Source: Alviniconcha marisindica (lineage: Eukaryota > Mollusca > Gastropoda > Provannidae). From it: a stretch of 64,000 nt of DNA. The notes under the pieces were generated by a model. It was not told the origin of the DNA. It did no database searches and worked only from the letters and a program-made list of their open reading frames with translations. How positions within the stretch are numbered: position 1 is the stretch's first letter; every line of letters starts with the position of its first letter. The DNA lies in NCBI GenBank assembly GCA_018857735.1, contig JABMCL010003147.1, forward strand, positions 454,001 through 518,000. Direction: 5' to 3'. The position numbers and the translations under genes were made by a program. Of the stretch, positions 49,064 through 59,900 are shown in pieces.

Positions 49064-50493
49064 CTCACACACACAGACATGCTCACACGTACACACACAC
49101 ACCCTACATTTACAGCAGCCAACACACATTCAAGCTTAAAGCACTATTTGTTTCTAATAGTATACATAGATCTACACAAAAAGTAACACTGGGCTACATG
49201 TAATACTTTGAAGATCTGCAACATTAATTAATTTAGTAGGCTGCTTATCACTTTAAACTTGGTAGAATAGATCTCGGGAAATGTACTCGCCTATATGATG
49301 AAACACAAGGAACAATTAAACACAAGAGCTTTTGAGAGAAAGTCTGTCATGTGTAAGAAGACTTTAAACCTGAACTTACCCAGAGTCTCAATACCATCTC
49401 TCTTCACCTGCAAGAAAAGCAAACAGATTCAAAGAAATAATTAAAATGGTGAAGGGTGGTGGTGGTGACTGCCCTTATTCCCCCCTCCCCCCCAACCCCC
49501 CCCCCCGCCAAAACTAATATAAAAGTATGCCTGATCTAGTCCATGTATTTAACCATTGCATATAGTTTGAACATGATCAGATACAAACTTAACAGGAAAA
49601 ACATAAACTTCTAATCAGAACTTTTCAACACCTCTTTGACCTGAAAATAAAGCTGAGGTCAACGAAAGTGGTACGGATGGGTACAACCCAACAAGCGTTA
49701 GATACCATTATGCAGTGATGACTTTCACATTGTCCTAGAACAAGAAACTGCAATGATATTGGTACGGTTTTGTGACAGCTGATCATTACAAAGATGCACT
49801 CTGCAACTAGTGCAAGTGAATGTCTAACTAAACCAGAGAGAGACAGAGACAGTGGGGGAAAAAAGAGAAAAAGCTGAGAGAAAGAATGAAAGAAAGAGAG
49901 AGTGAGGAAAAACAGAACCAGACACCGAGACAGACAGTAAAAAGAGAGTCATTACAGAGACTGCCCGTGTGTGTGTGTGATTGTGTGTTTGTGTGTATAT
50001 GTTTGTGAATGTGATGAGTACATGCATCCAGCTGTAAGCTTTTGCAAGCACCCCAGGTTCCTACAAGGTAGCCTATACCATAAGTAATCTGTTATCATTA
50101 TTATAGATCTCTCTGTATGTCTGCAGTACAGTACCTGCTGTCGGGCTCTTTTCTCCATCAACATATTAGCCACAATGCTAAGAGCAATGCTGACTTTACT
50201 CTCACTTGCTGCCTTCTCCTTTGTTGTCTCTGTCTTGTCCATTGAAATATATCGGTAAAGTAGCTTCAGTATACAGGGGACACATGCCAGATTGACCAAT
50301 CGTTGCACTCCTCCTTTGGTTGCCATGGCATCATTGCGGATTTTTTGTAGGATGGTGATAACATGGTGGTCAGTAATGTTTATCTCTTTCAGAGATGTAA
50401 GTGTTTGTTGAATTTCTATTGACTTCATATTCATTCACACTCATTAATGTCATTTACATCATTATCAATCCAATGCCTCCATCAGCACTGTGA
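41575..50493 (-). CDS. ARMC5: Armadillo repeat-containing protein 5 (ARMC5), 6 coding exons
   Basis: ARMC5 is an armadillo-repeat/BTB protein; in mammals it is a CUL3 adaptor linked to turnover of RNA polymerase II and adrenal growth control. Exons in transcript order: 50493-50135 (coding from ATG 50434), 49407-49380, 48270-47976, 47437-47288, 46201-43388 (or 43376), 42550-41575. The total is about 1520 codons. Armadillo repeats fill residues about 20-340 (for example GVQRLVNLACVPCILKLL, CCRSLGNLAMESSSHLAIAQ, RQQLVEAGMVAALARLVKSE). A long acidic, serine-rich, probably disordered region spans about 400-900, followed by further helical sequence. The BTB domain is around 1303-1425 (EEGRSIQASRETLSRNSQVF). 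An in-frame TGA lies directly before ATG 50434. An acceptor at 50493/50494 implies an upstream non-coding exon. Intron 3 uses a GC donor. The protein is much longer than the 935-residue human one, mainly from the serine-rich exon 5. Confidence 0.93.
42990..43300 (-). repeat. About 46-bp minisatellite in the last ARMC5 intron
   Basis: Six to seven units, on the plus strand, contain TATCTGAAACTGCTTCCATC, TAAATGTCCTAACACACATT and AGATA. Confidence 0.9.
47466..47750 (-). repeat. Direct duplication in ARMC5 intron 3
   Basis: TCATTCCTACTGTAACAGTA through GAGTTTTAAATATAA occurs at about 47466 and 47608. The following GCTTGAAAGATGACCCATTT is also repeated. Confidence 0.85.
47971..47976 (-). other. 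GC-type 5' splice site of ARMC5 intron 3
   Basis: On the minus strand the exon ends CTGAG and the intron begins GCAAGT, the classic GC-AG donor. The next exon (47437 downward, after GTGCAG) must complete AG|A to read R-Y-I-S-E-D-S. The only nearby GT, four bases further on, would put the next exon in a frame reading ATA TAT CAG TGA, a stop. Confidence 0.85.
48320..48700 (-). repeat. Irregular minisatellite in ARMC5 intron 2
   Basis: Many imperfect copies, on the plus strand, of CATGACTGAGGAAAGCAGGT plus GAAGTGA. Unit length varies. Confidence 0.85.
48965..49110. repeat. (CA)n microsatellite in ARMC5 intron 2
   Basis: A nearly continuous CA dinucleotide run with ATGATCACACA interruptions. 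Confidence 0.95.
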
Positions 50494-50772
50494 CTGCAAG
50501 AAGAAAAAGAAAAAAATCTGTTTAAAAATGTATACAGCCTCATTGAAATTTGCATTTGTTACTAAACTGAAACAATTCACACATGTGACATGATAAAAAA
50601 ATAATAAAAAATTGAGGAAAAAAAAAATCACCTTATCAAAACATGTTTTGTCTAACTGATAGACTGACTGACAAATAATTAATTTTTAATGCCCAGTCAA
50701 CCATGACAGTTATATATCAGGGTTATAAACAACAGGTAGCAGAGAGAGTCATAGTTCAGGAGCTGTGTGAGA

Positions 50773-50850
50773 ATCGAGGTGGCCGTCCTGGGCTGTCCGT
50801 CCTAACGAGCCTTCTGGTTTCCGTGGACGTAAAGAATTATTGAACCATGC
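50773..50850 (+). mobile_element. SINE-like tail fragment, third type
   Basis: It contains TGGCCGTCCTGGGCTGTCCG, then ACGAGCCTTCTGGTTTCCGT and GGACGTAAAG, matching the reverse of 19046-19170. Confidence 0.6.
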
Positions 50851-52006
50851 TTCGGCAATGGTCACAACTTGTCCCTAATATGTCAACTGACATCTGAGGA
50901 CATTAAGCATCACTTCATCATCATCAGGTCGCAGATAAATATATAACTAAAATGCTGAAAATTAAAAAGTCTCTTTTTAACTTTTAAAATGCCCTGCTGG
51001 CTTCAACATAAATTTTTAACTTAGTAATTTGTGGCACTGCCTGTGCGTAATGCTTTTTACTGTTTTAACTTACTAAGTGTTGCAGCTCATCTGTCATAAG
51101 CCAAACGATGTCACCACCAAGATAAGATCGAACCAAAGTTTTGTGTAGAGGCGGTTTAACTTCTCCTCAGCCTTTCAGTCTTGGACAAGCTAGGACAACT
51201 ATCAGATACAAACTACAAATTACCATACGTGTGAAATAGCTGATCTACTTTCGCTTTCGGCTACTTCTGCAGAACTCAGTGAGTAGTTTTCATCGGTTTC
51301 CTTCTCATTATTCAGTCGGACTGCTTAGTTATTTACTTTGTGGTTCAAAATATTGGCAACAAAAACAGTTTAAAAACGAAGTTCAGTACTTTACCGTCAG
51401 TCAAACATAATGAAACTGCACCGTTTTCTGATGACGTTTTGTGATTATTCCCCTTGATAGAAAATGTAGGAAGTTTTCCATGTGAGAATAAGGAGATAAA
51501 CACAAAATCTATAGGAAGTTTCCCACAGCCCTAATACCACAGAAATAAAGTCACCAACATAGATTATATGGACAACAGAACAGTGATACCAAGGAACATA
51601 AAATGAAATTATTGAAATAAAGATCGATGATATTGGGCCAATATCATAGTTTTAATGCGTCAGTTCCTGCATGCGTCCGTCCGCTACAGTGTGAGAATAA
51701 CTGTGTGGGGCAGTCGATAAATTGCAGCGTTGTCAGGTCATAGCCAGGAGTGTCTTTTTCCCCATCTCCCTCTTCTCTTTCTTCTACATGGTTTGTTAAC
51801 TGTTTAATTAGACTCAGTTGTTTGGGCGTAAAACACCAATTAACTTCTACTTACTTACTCAGTTGTTCTGGCTTACCTGGACCCAGTATAATTATAAGCC
51901 TGCCTCTGCGGTCCTCCTTCAGTCAAAACTCTTCTTTAAAACAAAAAACAAATCAGTGACAAAACTTGAATTTAAGTTTGAAAATCAATAAGCTGTTTTA
52001 TCATAG

Positions 52007-52007
<1 letters not shown>

Positions 52008-52095
<88 letters not shown>

Positions 52096-52122
52096 ACGCA
52101 CACACGCACGCACGCACGCACA

Positions 52123-52170
<48 letters not shown>

Positions 52171-52180
52171 CACACACACA
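52008..52180. repeat. (CA)n microsatellite between ARMC5 and the HECTD4-like gene
   Basis: A CA run with CACCACACA and CGCACGCACG interruptions, about 550 bases upstream of the HECTD4-like ATG. Confidence 0.95.
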
Positions 52181-52728
52181 CGTCAATGATAATACATGAA
52201 AGGGCATACACGTATGTCAATGCTTGCTCCCTATATATGCTAATGCAAAAGCTAAAACTGACAAAACAAAAAAGCGCAGTTAAATTATAACTGGTATACA
52301 CATCACTGCATCCACGATCGTGTTTGTATAGCTTGGTAGTTTATCAAAAACGGAATTTAGTTGTACCTATCCACATCATGTCTTACTCATCTTTTTTTCT
52401 GGCAGCTAAGAAGTAAGATACTATTTATAAACCAAAGCGACATAATTGTGCCCCCCTCGTGAGACATTAGCATGTCGAACGGTGCCACCCTTAAAGAGGC
52501 CAGTTCGACGGGCTGCAGACTTACAGACTGTCGAAAAGGATTTCTCCCCGAACTTGTGAGCTTTGAAACGACTTATTTGATTGGCCCAGTCAGTAAAACA
52601 ACCAAGTCGCTTAGCTCGTTGAAGGTTATGAAGCGATTTGGACCACCACAGGAAGAAACAGAAAACCTTGATGAGGCTAAAAATTTGTGAGAACTCGGTG
52701 ATTCTTGCCAACAAATGACGCATTAGGC

Positions 52729-55700
52729 ATGGCAGTGTCTGCCTCAGATACATCTCAGTGGCTTTCTATCACAGAAGAAACATTATTTTTGCACGACGGA
52801 CTACTGAGAGTGACGGATTTGGTGGAACTGCCTCAAGACATTGAAAACGTTGGAGGGAGTGAGAATGAAGTGGTGTCATTTGATTCCAAACATCCCGAAG
52901 AACTGAGTGCCAAATTGCTTGCAGTATGTGGCACACAGAACAACGCTTTCAACAAACTGCTCGAATACCGTCTGAATGCACTGAAAGGTCTGTGGAAAAC
53001 ACAGAGACACATAGCGAAAGAAGAGCAAATAGAGAAAGATTCTCCAGTTTCACAAGAAGAAACAATCCATTTATTGAAAAAACAAGGCTTGCTTAAAGAC
53101 CCAGAACAGGCATCATTTTCAACGCGTATCAGTCTCCTTTTGATTCTTCCTCTTCTGCAGTCACAGAGCAAATCAGATCCCGAGTTATGTGGAGTTACAG
53201 CTGGTGTGTTGTTGAACTGCTTGAAGGACTGCCCACCCCTCAGTCTCACCAAGGAGCCGAGCGACTGTTTGAAGGGACTAGAATCTCTGCTGTGTAGCTG
53301 GCTGGGAGAACAGTCTTCAGACAAAAAAGGGGCCACAAACAAAGTACAGGATAAGATACAAAGGGAAAATGCTGCGTCAGCACTGGTTGCGCTGGCATGT
53401 GCAAGGTAAGTGTAGGTTTCCATTCAAAATATTTAAGGTTTAAAGTTTAGTGTTTGGGTTTTTGGGGAGTTAACATGCATATGTATTTGTTGCATGGAAC
53501 TGGAAGTAACTCAAAACTAATGCTAATAATAGCAGATAATCTCTGAAAGTAAAGTTTGTGTGTTTGCACTTGTTATAAGCTGTTTTTTAAATTTGTAACC
53601 GCTTTAATTGTTTACCTGTTGTTTAAGTGTTGTTTTGTTGCTTGACGAAGGGGATTACCCAGAAAATTTGCAGACTGCATGACTATGTCATAATAAATAA
53701 GCATTGTTTTGAACCTTTTATGCGTTTAGATCTTGTTTTAGAATGCCAGCAGTAGCAGTCGTACATGTTTCTGATCTTTATTTGTAAACTAAATAGCTTA
53801 GTTACACTTTTGTACAAAGAAGTTGGTCACCTACAGAGAAGAAGAAGAAGAAGGCATAAAAAAACAGGCAAACTAGTTCAGTGCACAGGTCATGCTCCAT
53901 TATAAGTATATTTTAGCACAAGTGCTGGCATGAGTACCATTATCTGTCATTAGCGACTAGTGTCACTGTCAGTGTCACTCGACTTACTGTCACTGGTGCT
54001 GTTGGTCAAAATTTGTGGTGGCTGGCATAACCAGTATAACAAACTGTTCCTTTTCACTGATTTCAGCTAGACCCAACAAGGGCATTTTGGGCCTTTACAA
54101 AAAATACAAAAAACAACAACAACCAAACCCCACAGCCTTATAGTTATAATTATACTTAAATAACAGTTGTACTTGTGATCCACTTTGGTTGATTTTCACT
54201 GAGCTAGTTATTGGCACTAACATCTGCATGCATTTCCAGACTCATTTGCTACTGTTTAGTGTTAAGAGAAGAAAGTCATGGCAGCCACCCAGATTGTGAT
54301 TGCAGAAAAGACAGTGACTGACAGTGACACTGATCAGAAGTACAGTAAAGAAAAGGTATAAGTTTTTTATTATATATTCGGAAGCACCAGGCTGGATCCA
54401 GAGTGAAGGGGATGCCTGATTAGTGATATTAGAATAAGTGCATCTAAACATATTATGGCAAACAATGAAGTGCATGATTTTACTTTTTAGTGATATGGCA
54501 AACAGTGAAGTGCATGATTTCAGTTTTAGTGATAGTGATACTCTGTTGTCATATGATTTGTGGCAATGTGCAACCCATAATAATATAAGCTTTACTTTAT
54601 CCAATTCCATTGGTTTTCCAATACTGGTGCTTGATGGTGCCAGTTCCAATATTGGTGCTGGTCCCAGATGTTTACTGGCTAATGGAGTAATGGCTATCAT
54701 ACCGATGCTTGTGCAAATCTCATAATGATGTATAACACAACATTGTGAATTGCTTCAAGTTAAATTACAAACAATTATGACTACACTAAGAATAGAACCA
54801 GCTGTGAAGTGGTATAGTATACTAATTACTATTATGGTTTATACTGTATAGTAAGTATACTGTTGAAAAGCAGGTCCACCAGATCTTTAACTTCTATAAT
54901 TTCCGAAGGAAAAGTCCTTACTCAAGTTTGTGTGCAAACGAAGCAAGATGATTAGATGGGCATTGACTGGTTGAGGAGCTGTGCAACTTTACAAGAGCAG
55001 ACTGAGAAGAACTAAAAGTAAAAGTTTAAAAATAAAACCTTCACTTTCTCACTGGAGACTTTAGTCGAACACTTGCCAACTGCATTCACTTGTTACCACT
55101 GCCACTACCACTGTACCAGTACCAGCACAGCACATCTTTGTCTCAGATGTTGAGTTGTTCCATGTTGCACAGAAGCCAGTAGATCCAGTTTTTACAGCAG
55201 TAGCCATAGTGGTGTACTGATCCTCATTGAGCTGATGTGAGTGAAGGACAACAGGTTTTGCCCTGATATAACTGCACTGGTTGACTGGGCATAAAAACAC
55301 CAATTTACTTACTTACAAAACCAGGTTCTGATGGTGAATTGTAATCCTTGTCACTTGTCAGTCAATGAGTCATAACTGATATAGTGATATAGTGAAGAAT
55401 GTTATATATACTGATATGGTGATAATACTGATATAGTGGATATATATATAGTGAAGGATGAAAGTAAATGTTCTGGTGGAACTTCTGAGCTTGTAGACAT
55501 GGTGTTGCTTATTCAGGCAAATTGCAAAACTATTTTCTGTACTTGTAACATGATGTATGTGTTGCTAGGCTACATTCACAGTTATGTATTCAGCATTTGT
55601 TGGAGTGGCTTCATTGTTTTAATTCTGTTCAGTAAAGTTCTTTTTAAATTTGATAACACTTTATTCATCCCAGAATGGAATCCATCAGATGGGCTCATAA

Positions 55701-56128
55701 AAACAAAACATTAAACCAGTGAAAATAAGAACAGATGAAATGTTAAACACACAGGTAAACAGGCACTACTCGCACCATAAAATACATAGTAAATAGCAGC
55801 AACAAACTACTACATTTAAATGCCAAGAGGAGCTGCTATCCCAATGCAAACAGTGGTACAATTTGATCAGAGCAAATCCTTTTACATCACTAAGTATTTA
55901 ATTAAACAACTACAGTGATCACTAGACATTTTTCAAACCAGCATGACAAGCTCTATAAGATGGCAAAAGTGGTTCACAGAAACTGGCCAGATAATCATTG
56001 TAACTGGTCAGACACACAGCCGTCTATACTAACACTATACATGTAGTACAGTGCTAGAGCTGTACTACTGCTAGCAAACACCCTGGTTCCTTTTCAATCT
56101 AGAACACATACACACACACACATGTGCA

Positions 56129-56168
<40 letters not shown>

Positions 56169-56588
56169 CACACACGCAGACACACACACACACACTCAGT
56201 CACACACTTTTTTCTCTCTTTTTTTGGTGAGAATTGGTCAAACAAAACAGCCAGTCAGTAACTTTGAATAACACTTTAACAGCCTTTCACTGTGTTTCAG
56301 TGCCTTTGAAATGTTTTTGTTTCGTTCTCTCCAGAGGCCACCTGCAAACTTTCATTCACACAGTGCACCTCCTACAAGGCCTGTCCTCCGACCTGGAGTC
56401 CCTGCCTGTGGCCGACATCTTGACCCGTCTCCTGGAGACAGAAGGAGGGCCAGGCCAGCCATCAGCCGTGCTAGGCAGCAAGCACCTCATCAGCTGGGGC
56501 TTTGAAGACCAGCTCTCTCTCTCTGCCTCCAACACTGAACACACTGTCAAAGAGGCAAAAGAAGCTGCTGAAAAAGACAAAGATAAAG

Positions 56589-56620
<32 letters not shown>

Positions 56621-56705
56621 GGTGTGTGTGTGTTTGTGTGGTATGTGTGTGTGTGTTGTGTGTGTGTGTGTTTGTGGTGTGTGTGTGTGTGTGTTTGTAG
56701 TGGTG

Positions 56706-56736
<31 letters not shown>

Positions 56737-56737
56737 T

Positions 56738-56802
<65 letters not shown>

Positions 56803-56864
56803 TGTGTGTGGCAGGTCAGTCAGAGCTGTGAGTGTATGTGTGTGTGTGTGCAGGTCAGTCAGAG

Positions 56865-56940
<76 letters not shown>

Positions 56941-59900
56941 TGTGTGCAGATGTCGAGTGTGTGTGTGGTGTGTGTGTGTGTGTTGTGTGTGTGTGTGTGT
57001 GTGTGTGCAGGTCAGTCAGAGCTGTGTGTGTGTGTATGTGAGCCTGAGAGTGAGAGAGTGTGTGTGTGTGCATGCGTGTGTGTGTGTGTGTGTGTGTGTG
57101 TGGTGTGTAATGTTTAATGTGTAGCTCTTTGAACTTCACACATGTATCAGAGGGGTTGGTGCATTCAAATGTATTATTACTTTTACTAAATAAGTAAATT
57201 AGAATACAGGGTGACTTGAGTTTCACAATCAGATCCACTTGAGCTTTTTGAAATGTCAAATGTTTCACATGAAAAAGCAACAATCAAAGTAAAGAGCATG
57301 ATATTCACTTACAATATAGCTCAGAACAATTCCTAATAACGTAAAGCAAAAGGCAAGAAACAGATCAATAAATGTAAAGCACAGATTTCAAAAGGGTTGT
57401 GTTTTCAGTAAGTGAATAACTTTGTTTTTTGCATTATGTACAATGTGAATAATGTGATGTTCTGATTTTAGAGTAGATTTATCACAGATATATATATATA
57501 TATATATATGCTTTTGTTGTTGTGTGTTCGTAAGAAGAAAAACCCAGCAACAACATGTTGGTACTTTCTGTTTGTGTCAGATGGGGATGCTGGTCGCAGT
57601 GTTGCAACTGATGGATCTTTCCTCTACATCAGTGGAGGAGGAGGGCCTGGCATTGCGAAGATTGGTACAGGTCTCCATGGCACTCTCAGGTGAGCTCAGT
57701 GAGAGTGAGAGCTCAATGAATGTACCTGCATAATATGTGTGTGTGTGTGTGTGTGTGTGCGTACGTGCGTGTGTGCATATATTATAGATTATATGTGTGT
57801 ATGTTCTGCTGCTGCTCTGAGTGTGTGTGTGTGAACAACCTTTGTCAGGTCATTGATGCAAACACACATTAGGTGTGTGTGTGCGTGTGTGTGTACGCGC
57901 ATGTATCATTGTATGTATGTGTGTGTATTATTGTATGCTTGTGCATGTGTTTGTGTGTATATGTGTGTGTGGGTGTGCACATGTGTGTGAGGGTGGGTGT
58001 GTTGTGGTCATGTTTTCTGTTGTTGTTATTTTTGTAGTCCCAGTGTTGTGTTACTGTTGGTCTTGCCATGTTGGCATGTGTAATGTGTACCATTAGCATT
58101 TTCCGACTCCAGTTCATTGAAGTAAGAGTATCCTTGAAATTGTGTATTCAGCTTTCTTGACTTGTATGTAAATGTCTGCAAGTCCAGTGTTGCCTGCCAC
58201 TGTGGCAGCCATGCACCAACTCTGGGGATATAACTTTAGGTAAAAATCAGTGGCAGTAATTGACGCATGTTTTTCTTGGACAAAGATCTGAATGTCAGCA
58301 GCTGTTTATTTTACGTGAGGTCTTTGAAATTGTGGCTGGTGATGAGACTTTTTTTGCAGTTTGCATTTACTGATACTCGGTTCGGTGGGTGAGTAACCCT
58401 GATCCATCTTCAAGGCTTGGGGAGAGTTTGAATCCTGTGGGCTGAATCGTTTCATTGTATGCAACTTGACTGCGCATGTTCTCTTCATCTATAAAGGGGA
58501 CTGTCTTGAATAAATATAATTATGTTCATAGTTTGCAGATTTGAAATGCGTTCATGATATGCTCAACCTGCAAAATGTAATGTATGTATTTCAGGGGCTT
58601 TGTGTACAACAAGAACCTAGAAGTCAGTGCTGGTCGGATTGCTTATGGTAACAACCTTCTGCTCTTGCGCCCAATGACCTACGACCAGGAGTCCGATGTC
58701 AGCAACCTTTGTCAAGTCATTGATGCAAACACACTTCAGGTTGGTCACTCTCTCAGTCTGTCTGTCTGTCTCTCTCTTGCACGCACACACAGACTTTTGA
58801 ATTTACCAAGGTCTGTAAAGACTGGATTGATTGCTAAATTATCTCCTCTTTTAAGAACTGAATATTTTGTTGACTTTCAGTTTTAGGATGCAGATGTTCA
58901 GGGATGTCTGTGTTGGGTGGTTAAAAAAAAACACAAGCCAGTTTCTTGAATTATGTAGAAGTAAACAGACTGCAAATGTCTTGGCAAGGCACCACGAGAC
59001 ATTTGTATTTTGGCACATTACAGCATTTAGCACCATGAATATTGTGGCAGTGTTTTGAGAGATGACGGTTAATAAGTTGTCCAAAACAGGTAAATAATAT
59101 AAGCAACCTTGTGACTTGACTGAACATTTACTCTATATTATGTTGTAACTCAACAGCTCCTCTGAAAATTGTCAGGTGAATTTGCAAAGTCAGTAGCCAG
59201 TAGAACTTCCTGAATCATTTTGTTGGCTCTTGTGTTTGTTTGTTTGTCTCTTGTGTTTATTTGTCTCTTTCATAGGTTAAATTTTCACTGATACATTACC
59301 AGCATTGTTTTGATTTTTGTGTCTTCCTTCAGCTGGTTTTGGTCTTCAGACGTGTTCACATCTGTGTCTTATTGTTTTTATTTTTATTTTGTCTAGCCCA
59401 TGAAGACCATTCCCAAGCCACAGTGGATGTTGGAGGGTGGTCCCTGCACAACGCTGGGCTTCTGCAGCGATGGGTCCTACTTCTACTGGGTGTGGTGCCC
59501 CGCCAACGTCACTGACAAGTCTGCCAAAGGCATCCACATCTTTGTCACCTCTTTCAAGCTGGAGGTGAGCATGGCAACAACAGTAAACTGGTCTTTGCAA
59601 AATTCCATTTAGAGAGTGGATGTACCAGCAAAATTCCACCCAGAGAGTATGGATGTCCCAGCAAAATTCCATTTAGAGAGTGTCCTGACAGCTGGATGAG
59701 GTATTTTATATATATATATATATATATGTATGACATGCTAGTTTCTGGAATCCAGCTGTATTGTGTTAGTGGATGAAACTGGCAAAATTCCATTTAGAGA
59801 TCATGGATGTACTGGCAAATTTCCATTTAGAGAGCCTGGGTGTACCGGCAAAATTCCATTTAGAGAGTGTCCTGTCAGCTGGATGAGGTATTTTATATAT

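Larger units (their letters stand above)
50494..52728. promoter_or_regulatory. Head-to-head intergenic interval between ARMC5 and the HECTD4-like gene
   Basis: The two genes diverge from this roughly 2.2-kb interval, so both promoters and the ARMC5 5' non-coding exon or exons should lie here. It holds a SINE-tail fragment (50773-50850), a second SINE tail near 51730-51870 ending in TTACTTACT, and a (CA)n block at 52008-52180. The less repetitive sequence next to the HECTD4-like ATG (52400-52728) is the likeliest core promoter or 5' UTR. No TATA box was convincing. Confidence 0.4.

Noticed and set aside
52705..52728. Earlier start for the HECTD4-like protein
   Set aside because: The codon at 52705 is TTG. 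The first ATG in frame is 52729, with a good context.
53821..56300. An extra exon in the first HECTD4-like intron
   Set aside because: No frame with splice signals was found, and phase joins the flanking exons directly.
56234..57124. Long Val/Cys-rich open frame
   Set aside because: It is translation of (GT)n. Only 56335-56588 is real coding sequence.
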